DNA of 64,000 nt from positions 13,592,001-13,656,000 of the forward strand of contig OX291545.1 of the NCBI GenBank assembly GCA_946406115.1, written 5' to 3'. The DNA comes from Apoda limacodes. Its lineage: Eukaryota; Arthropoda; Insecta; Lepidoptera; Limacodidae. Shown here piece by piece: positions 24,701-36,700 of the stretch. The notes under the pieces were generated by a model, which was not told the origin of the DNA, made no database searches, and worked only from the letters and a program-made list of their open reading frames with translations. The first letter of the stretch is position 1, and each line of letters starts with the position of its first letter. A program made the position numbers and the translations under genes.

Positions 24701-25167
24701 GGCTGTGAGAATTGTCGACGATTCCAAACTCACTTGCGGTATCGAGCCCTTAAGTCTGAGGAGAGACTTTGCCTCACTGTGTGTGTTCTACCGCTTGTAC
24801 AATGGGTTGTGTTCTGAGGAATTGTTCGAAATGATGCCCACGGCTACTTTCTACCATCGCACCGCTCGCCATAGGCAGGGAATTCATTCTCACACTTTAG
24901 AACCTAAATGGTCGCGTACAGTGCGGTTTCAGAGAAACTTCCTCCCGCGAACGCTTAAGTTGTGGAATGAGCTCCCTGCCAAGGTTTTCTGCAAGGACTA
25001 CAGTATGGAGTTCTTCAAGAAAGAAGTTATTAGATTTCTGAAGGGTCGGCAACGCGCAAGTGATACCCCTGGTGTTGCAAGCATCCATAGGCTACGGTGA
25101 CCGCTTACCATCAGGTGGGCCGTAAGCTTGTTTGCCACCTTAGTGGTATAAAAAAAATAAAAAAAAA
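21800..25167 (+). mobile_element. nearly intact Jockey-superfamily LINE (possibly Daphne clade)
   Basis: This is a full-length-looking non-LTR retrotransposon. It has a GC-rich 5' leader (about 21800-22133, starting near GCGGTCAGGGAG, a start shared by the scrambled copy at 26449), one long frame (22134-25100) and a short 3' UTR ending GCTTGTTTGCCACC plus an A-rich tail. It is much more GC-rich than the surroundings, which fits recent insertion. AATATAA occurs on both sides as a possible target duplication, but the A-rich tail makes this weak. At least five other partial copies of the family lie in this window (1636, 15290, 26449, 38221 and 39599). Confidence 0.85.
22134..25100 (+). pseudogene. 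LINE polyprotein (endonuclease and reverse transcriptase) with one in-frame stop
   Basis: The frame is 989 codons long, broken only by TAA at 22866-22868. The N-terminal part (residues 1-244) is an APE-type endonuclease: FCNIRGIH, LTETQ, ILGDFNAHHREW and GSSDHCLV. The C-terminal part is a reverse transcriptase: KSSGPDGIPAVVLK, NYRPIAITSLLSKVMER, LDIAKAFDRVWH, INAGVPQGSVLSPTLF and the catalytic CYADDST, followed by the thumb and a Trp-rich tail ending FLPRTLKLWNELP. There is no separate gag ORF in the 330-bp leader. In the related copy near 40180 the codon at the stop position is CAA, so this looks like a single C-to-T change. Clade naming is tentative. Confidence 0.9.
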
Positions 25168-25675
25168 AATATAACTCACAAACTTATTGAGATGTTACTA
25201 TTTATGATTGTTGTAATGTAGTCCATGTAAAGTTGGTAGCGCAATGTCGAAGCAATGTTTATTTTAAGACATCATTGTACGAAGTTTCTGTCACCTTTTT
25301 TCGCAATATAATTATTTTAACTTCTCTACAACGTTACTAATTTTCTCTTTTTTTTTTAACTAATTCCAATGATAGTGTATATTTGACTTATTGGGTAAAA
25401 GCAACCTTATCTTCTTTTCATCAAGGTTATTCACATTACTTTCGTGATATAACGATTTTTTTTTAAGTACTATTACTAGTATTAATCCAGAAACCTGCTA
25501 CGGTGTGTGCACAAAATTTTACCAAAATTTTATTACAATCGGCGTACCCTTAGTGCACAAGTCCAACTTTTGACAGTTGATCTCTTTTTTCTTACATTTA
25601 AACCTTGTCCTAACAATAACGAACGCAACAAAAAAATTTATCCAATTTGATGTGCTCTTTCTCAAGTTACGTCGT
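25168..25675. other. AT-rich spacer after the LINE
   Basis: No gene. GAAACCTGCTACGGTGTGTG at about 25491 resembles a sequence at 34388-34420 and is probably a fragment of a dispersed repeat. Confidence 0.4.
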
Positions 25676-26195
25676 GATAAAGCACGAACGAAGTACTACT
25701 TCGACCAACATCGGTTTTGTTCAACTTTCGATTTTAGTAATAGATATGAGCTTCGTGGCTTCTTCTTAGAGCGGCCGGCTGCTGCGCACGGGGTTGTAGA
25801 TTCCAATCCCGGTGTTCACTCATGATCATGGCATTTCCTCCTATATTCCTATTTGTTTAATTGTTTAAAGTAAACTGTAACTTTCTGTTACTCTTTACAT
25901 ATTTAAAGTTGTATCCATGTTTAATTTAACCTCACTAAAACTTTACATAGTAACTTGCTCAAACGTTACAATTATCATATTAATGCAGCATTACATTTTA
26001 AAGTTATGAAAAATTTCAGTGATCAGGACTGGGCAAGATAGGGGGACACTTCTGGCGTGGCCGTTAGGGCTTCGTGTTGGGGTTGCTTAAAGGTTACTGG
26101 AATGTTGCAACCTTGCATTTGAAACTTACAAACTCCCAAATGTTATTTTTAGGAAAGTTATTGCAAGTTTGCCTTGCTTAGTGGGTTGCTTGTCG
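25676..26195 (+). repeat. dispersed repeat, copy 1 (SINE-like)
   Basis: This aligns over most of its length with 35007-35677. Shared blocks include TAAAGCACGAAC, AAGTACTACTTCG and CCAACATC at the start, GCGGCCGGCT and TGCGCACGGGGT in the tRNA-like part, TAACTTGCT, AAACGTTACAATTAT, ATCAGGACTGGGCAAG, GGCCGTTAGGGCTTCGTGTT and CAAGTTTG, CTTGCTTAGTGGG at the end. Here the 5S-like end found in copy 2 is missing. Confidence 0.75.
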
Positions 26196-26437
26196 GCCCC
26201 TTGGCTCATCTCCTCTACTGCCCGCTTGGCGAGCGAAGCTAAACCAAATCGTTGCAGTACCCTGAGATTGCTGCTGTTACTAAACAGATCTGCGTGGCCC
26301 ATGGGTTCAAGATTCCCATCTCGTACTTTTGCAATCATAACCCACCCCTTCGCGTACATCGGGCATTCCCATATCAAGAGACCATAAGTAAGATATCTGT
26401 GGACTAGTGCTTTGCTACCATCGCTTGGCGTAGACAC
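26126..26437 (-). other. unassigned 103-codon open frame
   Basis: The minus-strand frame contains SSNLRVLQRFGLASLAKRAV and a short Trp-containing N-terminal part. I do not recognise a family. Its 3' part overlaps the dispersed repeat ending at 26195, and it is flanked by scrambled LINE sequence. I would treat it as repeat-derived until expression or homology is shown. Confidence 0.2.
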
Positions 26438-26448
26438 GATGAGGTGAT

Positions 26449-26690
26449 GCCGCGGTCAGGGAGATCCAGCTGGCCGCGCGTAGGTTACCGTCATTGTAAA
26501 AGACTGCCGAAGTGCACCAGAGCAAAAGGTGCAGTAGATGAGATCCATCGAATAATAGGCCAATCGCTTTTTTCTCTTTCTGCTCTTAAATGACGGAGAC
26601 TTGGAGCGGTTCGTGTGAGTGTGTAGAGCGCTAATACAGCTCCCGCCACGGTCGTTCGACCTGTGCAGCAGATGTCCCGCTACAAGCAGG
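26449..26690 (+). mobile_element. scrambled copy of the Jockey-superfamily LINE
   Basis: Three pieces of the 21.8-25.2 kb LINE lie close together with the intervening parts missing. GCGGTCAGGGAGATCC with GGCCGCGCGTAGGTT (26450-26486) matches the 5' leader. GATCCATCGAATAATAGGCC with CAATCGCT (from about 26541) matches about 23732-23760. GCCACGGTCGTTCGACCTG (26645-26663) matches about 23866. Order is kept but about 2 kb is deleted. Confidence 0.65.
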
Positions 26691-27021
26691 GTTGACGTCA
26701 CGCTTCTACTCGTCGCGTTGGCCTATTAAAGTTTGTTCGGTAGAACGGTTTATGTATATGAACCAAATCGAAAGAAGGTGGACGATAGCGGTCCCCAGGA
26801 ATATCGACTCGCCTACCGAAAGTTCTCTTATTCGCGTTTCTGTTGAAACAAATGTTGGTGACCTTAGCAGCCTACTCCTTCAGCTACCTGGTACACGGAC
26901 CAGAAGTTAAACGATACGCATCGCAAAGCTTCATCAGAACCACCAACCTACTCCAGCATTCCAGATAGTTTCCTAATTTTTGTAGCATCGTCTCTCTAGC
27001 AACTTCACTGCACACCATCCC

Positions 27022-27271
27022 TCTTATAAAAGGTGAAAAAAAAATACCTTTTATATATAACCTTAGTCGATTGTTATTTTGTAAAACAATATAAACACTT
27101 CTTTGACATTAAGATAATTTATTTAAATTCTTTATCAAAACATAACATGTTAATTTTTGTAATAGAAGTCAACAACAAAAGAAGACATTGACACAATATA
27201 TTTAAATCATTACAATGACATAGAATGAGAATATGATCTATGTCATAGAATGTATAATTTATATTTCAACA
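27022..27271 (-). repeat. Copia 3' LTR
   Basis: Read on the minus strand it starts TGTTGAAATATAAATTATAC. It aligns with 29510-29758 throughout, with scattered substitutions and small indels. On the plus strand its first bases are TCTTATAAAAG where the other LTR has TGTTATAAAAG, so the terminal CA has mutated. Confidence 0.9.
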
Positions 27272-27394
27272 CTTCCCCTTAATTGGATATGACGGTTATA
27301 GTTACAATTAAACCAATATATTCAATTAGAAGATAATCAAAAAACAAAATGAAAATAAGATAAATAGTATGATTAAATTAATTTCAACATGTCA

Positions 27395-28710
27395 ACAAAC
27401 TTTTTGTGTTTTACTCTAGGCAAACTTTTGGTAAACAAATCTGCGACCAAATCAGTAGATGATTTGTATATAATTTATACTAACCTATCATCAACTGCCT
27501 CCTTAATGAAGTGATGACAAACATCTATAAGTTTCGTTCGGCTAAAATGCTGATTGATAATAATTTTGTGTGTACACTGATTATCATAATAAATTTAAAT
27601 TGGTTTCCATGAATCTTTATTAATCAAACCTAATTCAATGAAGAATTTTTTAAGATACTTTGCTTCTTTGACCGCACTGCCAAGACTAGTATTCTGCTTC
27701 AGTACTTGATCAAGCAAAAGTGCGTTGTATTCGAGATTCCCAACTGATATCAGAGTTACCATGCAAAGAAACTAGTCCAGAATAAGATTTTCTGTCATAA
27801 GTATCTCCTGCGCAATCAGCATCACAGTATATTTTTATATCTTTAACCCCTTTCTTAAACGTGATGGTATTGTAACGCACGTTTAGCTGCAGACCAATGT
27901 AGTTTATTAAAACTCTTGTTGAATTGACTCAACTTACTACATTTATAAGCAATATGTCGTGTATACATGATGCATCCAATACAAATATTCTAGATATGGA
28001 TATTTGGAATCACATCCAGAAGCTTTTTCTACTTCCATGTTTACATCCATAGGTTTATCAACAGCTCGACAATCTGTCATGCCAAATTTTTGTAAAATAT
28101 TTTTTTCATGTAAACCTTGAGAAAGTTTTCTATAACCTCTACTTCTGTTTTTATCTACTTTCATTCCTAAAATTTGTGTTACTGGTCCTCAGATTTCAAT
28201 TTTGAAATTATTTTTTAAAGTTATGTAACTCATCTTTTCCATCTTTACTTTCACAAAATATAAAGTAATCATCAAAATAAAGAGCTATAAAAATCTTTTA
28301 ATTTTTTTTTTTTTCATAAAAGACTGTTCACTCTGAAATTGTTTGTAACCAATCTTGATTAATACTTAATGAACTTTTTCTTTCCAAGATTTACTAGCTA
28401 GTTTTAAGCCATACAAACTCTTTTTGAGTACACAAACTTTATGCCTCCATTCAATCTGAAAACCAGGTTGTTTCATATAAACGGTTTCGTTTAAAACTCC
28501 ATTTAAAAAGGCTGTACTAAAATCTACGTGCTATATATACATGTCATTTTCCACTCAAATTGCTAATAAAGTTCGTAAAGTTGAATGCCTAACGACAGGT
28601 GCTAACTTTTCTTCATAATCAACACCATAGCGTTGAATGAAACATTTAGCTACTAAGCGAGCCTTATATTTGACTTAGTCAATTATCCAACTATGGTTAT
28701 TAAAACTACT
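27395..28710 (-). pseudogene. Copia reverse transcriptase and RNase H remnant
   Basis: Reading the minus strand from 28710 downwards in shifting frames gives RLVAKCFIQRYGVDYEEKLA and PVVRHSTLRTLLAI, then DFSTAFLNGVLNETVYMKQP, then LYFDDYFIFCES (the catalytic box). The segment with HEKNILQKFGMTDCRAVDKP (28164-27943) is followed by RNase H pieces WSSTEAEYQSLGSAVKEAKY and VADLFTKSLPRVKHKKF. These are Ty1/Copia motifs in the correct order. Numerous stops and shifts make it non-functional. Confidence 0.85.
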
Positions 28711-28849
28711 ACTAAGGCTGTATTCTTACATATTAATTTAACCTTTTTTTTTAAGAAGTACTTGTGGTGAATTCATTGTTCTTATTATTCGATTTCTTCT
28801 TATCTTTCTTGAATAAATAGCATTGTGGCTTTTGATTCCAATTGTGACA

Positions 28850-29475
28850 TGTTGGCACGAAATGTTGCTTAACGTTAAGAGCTTACAATTCATTATTATT
28901 TGACGTAGAGCTAGTACCTAATGTTATTCAAATTGAAAATTATTGATTGCGAAGTTTCTATTCCCATTATCAAGGAATCAAATTCATTTGGTAATCCGAT
29001 AAGCATAATTTTTCCTATTTCTTCATCTGCTGTTGAGCAACCGATATCCGCTAAATCTTGCGTTGTAGTAATGATCTCCCACATAATAGTCCATACATTC
29101 ATAATATGCTTTTCTTAGATTCTCCCATGCTTCATAAGCAGTTTTAGCGTTTATCACATGAGGATAACAAATTGATTTTACAGAACGACAAATTTTAGCA
29201 TAAGCTTTATGAATAAGCGTAGCATTAAATGTACCGTTGGCAAATTCCCAAAGACTATAAACATAATCAATCAATATAAGTTTTATTTGAAATTTCCAGG
29301 AATTGTAATTAGATGTTCCTTCTAATTTTTCATTGTTTCTATTTGATCCACTATTTACTGTATGATAAATTGGGTTTGACAAACCTGTGGCTCCTTCAGT
29401 ACCATTGCTATTTAAAGTATTAGACTTTGTAGCTTGTTCTATAATAAAACAAATTTTTGTAGTCTCAAAAAACAA
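28850..29475 (-). pseudogene. Copia gag remnant
   Basis: The minus-strand frame reads KLEGTSNYNSWKFQIKLILI, then AKICRSVKSICYPHVINAKT, then AYEAWENLRKAYYE (UBN2-type gag). After a frameshift near 29060 it continues DLADIGCSTADEEIGKIMLI and GLPNEFDSLIMGIE. A Cys/His stretch near 28840 may be the zinc knuckle. The next recognisable sequence is the reverse transcriptase, so protease and integrase have been deleted between about 28840 and 28710. Confidence 0.85.
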
Positions 29476-29509
29476 TTCAATCGGTTAGGTATGTTATATG
29501 CCCATAACC

Positions 29510-29758
29510 TGTTATAAAAGTTGAAAATAAATACTTTTTATATAATAACTTAGACGATTGTTATTTAAACAATATGAACACTTCTCTGACATTAAGATAA
29601 TTTATTTAACATCTTTATCAAAACATAACATGTTAATTTTTGAAATAGAAGTCAACTACAAAAAATTGATAGACATTGACACATATATTTAAATCAAAAT
29701 AATGACATAGAATGAGAATATGATCTATGTCATAGAATGTATAATCTATATTTCAACA
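29510..29758 (-). repeat. Copia 5' LTR
   Basis: On the minus strand it starts TGTTGAAATATAGATTATAC and ends TATAACA, the canonical TG...CA form. It is followed at once by the GGTTATGGGC primer binding site. Confidence 0.9.
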
Positions 29759-29763
29759 ATCCC

Positions 29764-30600
29764 CACCACCCAATTATAGACTTACCCTCAGGCGTGCGTG
29801 GCATTCCCTGTTCGTTGTTTCTGCCAGTTTCTCGCCTCAAAGGAACACACAGCTCTATAAACTCACTTACCCAAGGCTGCTTTGGAAATCTTCGTGTAAC
29901 AACACTAGGGTTTAGCCATACGCTAACCCGAGAATATCCGAAAGATTCCCGGTGTTAGAACTGTCATTACAGTGCAATAAACTTTCTTGACCCGGTGTCC
30001 GTCTAAGTTCACAGCATTTTTTTTTTTTAAGTTTCTTGCAGTATACATATGTACATGTATGTCATTTGGTAGCGGTACGTTACCACGACCACAAGAAACC
30101 ACGACTTAAGTTGGATTAAGTTGGTTTTTACCGTATTCCATCTAGTGTACCGGTAGCCAAAATTGGACATTGACAGCTGGCGTGCAAACTACGACAAAAA
30201 CAAAATACCTTGCTTGCAGGTCATCCTGTGCTTGTTTGTGGTGAGTTGGTTTAAGTTGGGTTATTTTAGATTGAAGTTCATGAACCGTGGTTGTGACGTC
30301 ATTTGGTTATCTGTGGTCTAATATGGTTGTTGTTTAACGTACCGAGACCGCGCTATATAGCTGACGTATGAGTTTTCGAATAAACCCGGTGTGGTTAAAA
30401 TTTTATTCATTCTCATTATGAAAGCCAAACTAAAATGAAACAAAAACTTATGATTCCAAATTATAAAATCTGTGTTCTAAAAATTATGGCTTGATCTTAA
30501 AATTAAAGCAGAAACAAGCTATAAACTTATCCATCATGCACACCTAACAGATCTTTGTTCTTAAAAAATATCACTCAACACTTAATATTTATCTTTACAC
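29764..30600. other. spacer between Copia element and TM9SF4 3' end
   Basis: No gene is recognised. A poly(T) run at about 30018-30029 and several copies of AAGTTGG-type words (30100-30260) suggest an old repeat that I cannot name. Confidence 0.4.
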
Positions 30601-30601
30601 A

Positions 30602-30607
30602 TTTATT
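30602..30607 (-). terminator. possible polyadenylation signal of TM9SF4
   Basis: On the minus strand AATAAA lies about 26 nt after the TM9SF4 stop codon. Another AATAAA overlaps the stop itself. Either would give a very short 3' UTR, so later signals may be used. Confidence 0.35.
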
Positions 30608-30632
30608 TATAACCACATAGGCATTCGGTTTA

Positions 30633-30733
30633 TTAATCTATTTTCACTGCGGAGTAAATTTTTCTTATAAACGTATATGCTGCAATAAATCCGATAGTTC
30701 CCGTTAAAAGCCAAAACGTCAAGACCATTAGAC
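30633..30733 (-). CDS. TM9SF4: TM9SF4 exon 9, last span and C-terminal sorting signal
   Basis: Acceptor TAATTTCAG, 101 nt to the TAA stop. It encodes [15 protein letters not shown] and the cytosolic tail [12 protein letters not shown]. The final KID fits the KXD/E Golgi-retention signal of nonaspanins. Confidence 0.92.
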
Positions 30734-33700
30734 CTGAAATTAAACGTAGTTGTTAGTTTAACGGCTTAAAAGGCTGACCAATCCCAAGTGAAATTTGTGA
30801 AAAGGTTTTAAATGAAAAAAATCAATACGTGTAGTCAGTATTTTAGGTTAAAAATTTAACCCTATATAGAAGAACATGTACCTAATAGCTTTTACTACCA
30901 AAAAAGCGATGTAATTATTTTTCCTCAAAATAAAAAATCTGTAAAAGACCTCTAAATTTTCTATATTTTTGGTTTTTACCCGATATTTGTTAACGTATAA
31001 CAATAAAATTCATATTAATGGGTAGCTAACTATAGTCCATGGTTGTTACTCCTGAAATCTAAAAAATTTAATTAGTTTTCAAGTAAACCGATTTGACGCT
31101 CACGTTGACTTATATTGGAAAGCGGTGAGGTCTTTTGTCTCGCAAGTGCACGTGATACTAATTAGATTTGTTTCAAACTGTCATATACGGTAGGCGGGTA
31201 AATCCGGAAATTTCACCGGGTGTTATTCGAACTTGCATGCGGAATCTTTCCGTCCGTAAAAAAAACGGTTCCGGATTAGCCCAGATTGAATTCGTCGTTC
31301 AAACAAACATTTGAATTATACCTACATCGACTACATAGGATCTGGAATCATTCGATTCAACTATCCAACGCAAGTGCTGGCGGCCGACTAAGTTGATTTC
31401 TCTATGGATCCAAACCGGACCGGGTTTTATTCCGGACTGAGAGATTCCGTATGCATTTATTTCGAGCCTTAAAGCGAGTATTTGTCATTACTGCATCACT
31501 TCACGGAGCAGGTGCGTGCTGTCTGTTATGGTACTGTCCTCTCCTCTATTTGTTATCCTGCTGACAGTGTTAATACGCCTTAAACAACATATGAAAGCCA
31601 ATACGTTCATGCACGCTAGAGAGCATTAATTAAAAAAATACACTATAGTAATATAATTAACATTTGTATGAAGGTATTCGTAGCCAACGCGTCAGACGTC
31701 ATGCAAATGTACGTATGTCACATCACTGTTTGAGTTTGTTTCGAATTGTTTGATTTCGTCAGTTTGATGCTAGCAGGGCAGTAAACATAAACCATTCCAT
31801 AATAATATTATTTGATTTTTAAAAAACAAAATATTTCTAATTCTTTTACCTGTATATCCAATATAAAGTAATGTCGGAATAAATTCAGTTATTTCCAGTT
31901 TCGTGAAAAAATAAAATATAGAGTATAGTAAAATGTACACGGCCGAGCCTCCTGAGATTATGAAACTTTTCCACCACCAATGGTAATCCTAAAAATAAAA
32001 AATACATTAAAATTTATTTATATGAGTATAGGTTGACTATTACTCTAACCCCATATATTTTCCGGGGTCTATTAGGTTACGTTCCAATTCACTTCACTGA
32101 GTGATTTTCAACAGTCCGTCCCATACGTACGTACCAAAATTGATAGTTGGAAAATTACCCTGAGCCGGACGTTACAAAACCACTTTTATAACTCCCACGT
32201 TGCCCTACATCATGAGAAAAACCGTAAAGAAATCTGTCCTATAGGGAGTATGCACATTTTTTTTATTACTATAAAATATCATAATAAATAGAAAAGATCG
32301 GTGAAAGTAAAATTTCTCTCCAATAGCTACATTTTGAGATAGGTATTATAATAAAAGTTTGTCGCTTACGACGTTTTTCAAATCAAGCGAAAACGCTTTG
32401 TGTAGTTATAAAAAGAATGTCATCGTCAGGTGACGTCATTGTATATGCTGTGTAGAGGCACAGTCCCTGTCCCAAGTTAAACTTTTGGCGCTTGTAATAA
32501 TCCCCTGAAATATTGCATGTATATGTGTGGGCTGCCATATAAAAAAAAGATAACAAGATATGTAATAAATAAATAAAAAAATTATAAATTCAATCTTTTA
32601 AATTTGTCAAACTTCAAGTGTTTGTATAATATTCAAAACGCAAGGTATCGAGAGAAAAATGTTTGTCAATCATGTTTTGTAAGATATATAGCTAAACTAC
32701 AATCATTTAACTCTAATTTCCTTGCATATTGTTCCTGTTCAACTTCAAGCTACAAGCGAATATTCCAAACATCTAAACAAGTCACTAAAACTAATCTTAA
32801 TATATTTACTGATAATTACCTCTCCACAAAGTTGGAAGTAGACCATGACGATCGATATTTGTGATACAGATATCACTAAAATGCAAAACACCAGAAACAG
32901 AAATCCAAACAAGTAGTAAAATTGATTTTCCCACAGTGCATTAAAAATGAAGAACAGTTCAATGAAAACCGCTCCAAAAGGTAAAATGCCAGCCATCAGA
33001 ATGCTGAAAAAAGTAGAATAAATAATCTGTAATTATAAGTAGATTGTATTATTGTCAAGATACTTATATGTATAGTAAGTAAATAGATGATTATAAACAC
33101 AAGGTGCTCTCAAAGTAGCTGCCCGAATGTTTGAAGCTGAAAGTACTTACAAGAACTAAGTGTTTATACATTTTAGCCCAATAGATTTAAAAAAATGTAT
33201 AGAACAGTTTTTTTTTGCAATATCCGAATTGGTTCTATGTTAAAGGTTGTTCGTTTCAATGGGTTTTTTTAGTGCCTAAAATTTAGCTTCTTACGACTGC
33301 AGTACCTACTGATTAGATAACTTGTACAGTCGCTACGTATGTACGTCAATAAAAAACATTAAGTATAAAAAAATATGACGCGACTTGAAATTTGGGTTTT
33401 AGAATTAGTAAAATGTTTGTTATGTTTTATTGAAAAAGATTTCATCAATCAACTAATAAATTAAAATTAATGAATATTTATTGCATGTTGAAAAATGTTC
33501 AGTTTGTGCAATTTTCTATTCTGTATGGTGACTATAACAACTTCATAAAGACCATAATCGATGTATGTAAAATCTATTTGTTTCTTAACATAGAGAATAT
33601 CATAAAGAGCCAGTGTCGTGCTCACCATATAGGCAGAAAAGCACTGTCCACCCTTCTGAATTTAACACCTAACTTAAATATTTATTACATTACAGTAAGT

Positions 33701-36700
33701 AGGCATAAATTTAAAAATATCATCAAATGAAAAATAAAGCTTTACGCTTAGGGTATAACAGCGCCATCTTGCGTTTCCATTCAATATCTAACATAGCTAC
33801 AGTCTGCCAAATATAACTTAAAAGATAAATATAATTCAAAAGGATTAACTATTCTGAATTAAACTTGTTAAAAACTTGTTATAAAATAAATAAAAATAAA
33901 ATTGTTCTTCGCGTAGAGGATGGCGACAATTCTTCGTTTAGATAGATACGTTTTTTGGTAGAAAAGGCACAAATGACCACGCATACAAAGAGCCACAAGC
34001 TCAAAACTTTCCTGTGAAATCAAGTATATCTTTGCAGAGGCAGTGTCACCACCTTCTACGCAAGAAGAGAAAAAATATTGCGGCTTTCCAGCACTAAGAC
34101 ATGGCCAGTATGTTCGCTAACCAGAGGTCAGCATTGCGGAGTATTTTTTTTAAGTCGCCAAGGATTTTAAAAGCTTGTATGTATATGCTCCGTAGCTGTC
34201 GGCTGGCGCACAAGAGACTTTCCTTTCTTTACTTTTTTTTTTATTCTCTTTTATTTACTCTCCGTTTTTTTTCTCTTCCCTTTTCGAAACCTTATTTGAA
34301 TATTATGAAACACTAGCTGACGCGGTGAACGTTGTTTCTCTTTTTAAAAAAACTGGCGCGCTGCCTATTCTGAAAGGGTTCTACTAATTCAGAAACCTTC
34401 CCCGGCGTATGCACAACAATTTACCAAAATTTCAGTCCAATCGTTTCACCCTTACTACGTAAGTCCGACCCGCACTTGCCCAGTTTTTTCTTTCTCAGAA
34501 ACCTTTCCCGGCTTGTACACAACAACATACCAAAATGTCATTACAATATATATAGAAGATAGATTGCGAAATAATAGGTCGGGGAAAATGTTTTCGCATA
34601 TAGTATCTAAAAACTTGTAAAAAAATCTCTTTGGCTGTACTATTTGTACATTAAAAAGGTTACATTTCTTAAAAATAAACAAATTAGCAAAAAGGTTGTT
34701 TCCCGCTATTTTTCATTTGTTTTTCTTTTTGTCAAAATCAGTGTGAGTGAATCTAGTAAACGAATTCGATATATTTTAAAATTTTATAACAAAAAAGGAA
34801 AAAATGCAACGCAAGCCGCGAAAAAAATTTATGAATTTTATGGACCCAATACACTGTCAGTAAAAGTAGCACAAAGTTAGTTTAAGCGTATTCAATCCGA
34901 CAATTTTGATGTCAAAGATGCACCTCGCTCTTAAGCTCTTTTAAGTTTTCATATTAAATGCGAAGAAACTTTTCCCCAACCTAATATTTAAAAAAATAAA
35001 TTCCGATAAAGCACGAACTAAGTACTACTTCGGCCAACATCATTGTTTGGCTTTCGAGATGATTTTGATAGCATCAGTTATTAGATTCGTGGATCGTTAG
35101 CATAGCGGCCGGCTACTGCGCACGGGGTCGTAGGTTTAAAGTGAAGTATATAATGGCATGTGTAAGAGATATTGTTATATCTAAGATAAATAAATGTGCC
35201 ATAATCAAAATGCAACTACGAAGGTTTATTACAAATGTAGCCGTGCTGTAACAAATCGCCAGAAAAATAAATTCTGATAGAGACATTTTTGCTATCATTT
35301 ATTTAAAACTTACAGTAAAGTTTCATTTGTATAGTTTGCATATTTAACGTTGTGTCAATGTTTAATTTAAGCTTACGGAAATTTTACTTAGTAACTTGCT
35401 TAAACGTTACAATTATTATATTAATGCAACATTACATTTTAAAGTTATGATAAATTTCAGTAATCAGGACTGGGCAAGTTGCAGGGAATAACTCTCTGGC
35501 GCGGCCGTTAGGGCTTCGTGTTAGGGTTTGATGGAAGTTTGCTGAAATGTTGCAATCTTGCATTTGAAACTTACAAGCTCCCAAATGCAATGTTCAGCAA
35601 TGTTATTGCAAGTTTGACTTGCTTAGTGGGTAAGCGGTCACCCATCCAATTTTGGACCAAGCCCGACGTAGATAAACTTCCAATATAGTTTTAAACAAAC
35701 AAATATGTTACTGTTTCGCTTAATAATAACTAGATGGCGCTGTAACGGTGATTTTAGATGGTAAATTGCTCGGGCCGTCTTACAATTGGTTGGTTTTATA
35801 TTTGTTATAATAATTTAGAGTTTACACACACTATGATCACTGCAAGTTTATATTTGTTACTGTTTTTACGATAGAGCAACTAGATTATAAGTTTGTACCC
35901 TGTACGTACCACCAAGCGCCGCGCCTGAATTTGAACGTAAATATTGTTATTAATTATTAGTAAGTGTTAGTAATCAATAAGATTATAATTTAACTTTTCT
36001 GTAATATCACATGGTTCATAAACTTATATTTAATACCAACTTTATCTAAGTACCTTTGATAGAATTTGTACGAAATTTTTACATCATTTTTAAGTTGGGT
36101 TACTACAACGCATTAAATTGTAAAACCTACTTAGCTATGATAATTTTCCTTTTAATTTCGTTATATATGCTATTCTATTTTATTATATTTTTCCACACAC
36201 CCATGAATATCCATTTTGCTGGCAGTGGGGGGACACTGGGCTCTAAGAAAAATTTGCACTTTAAGGCTGAATATTTCGCAAACGCATCGCTGAATTAAAA
36301 AGCTATCCAACGACACCCCAACCTATGGGGTAGACGAAAAAAAAAAATATTTAGGGTACGAATGTTTTTTGTCAGTCTAATTAATATGTGTATCTATGCC
36401 AAATAACTTTTCTTTCTTAAAAATAGCTTTCTAGTAATAATGGTCTCCGAGCTAAGCCGCGAATAGACAGACGGACGGACATGGCGAATTTATAAGGGTT
36501 CCTTGTTGACTATGGAATATTTTTTTTATATTTCTGCCTATCGTGACTAAAACCTCTATGTACGCCATTGTTTAGAGCACTTCAAATACAAAAACGTTGT
36601 ACATGTATGTACATTTATTTAACCACAAATTATTATACTTTTCACTAACCCAAATTTTTTATCAATTAAATCTATCTGTGTAAACAAAATACTTACCAAG

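Larger units (their letters stand above)
27022..29758 (-). mobile_element. Copia-type LTR retrotransposon, internally deleted
   Basis: Two LTRs of about 250 bp (27022-27271 and 29510-29758) flank a 2.2 kb interior, and the 5-bp target duplication ATCCC is exact on both sides (27017-27021 and 29759-29763). Next to the 5' LTR, on the minus strand, is GGTTATGGGC, the initiator-Met-tRNA type primer binding site used by Copia elements. Next to the 3' LTR is the purine tract AAGGGGAAG. The interior has gag, part of the reverse transcriptase and RNase H in Copia order, but protease and integrase are gone. LTRs differ at a number of sites, so the insertion is old. Confidence 0.93.
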
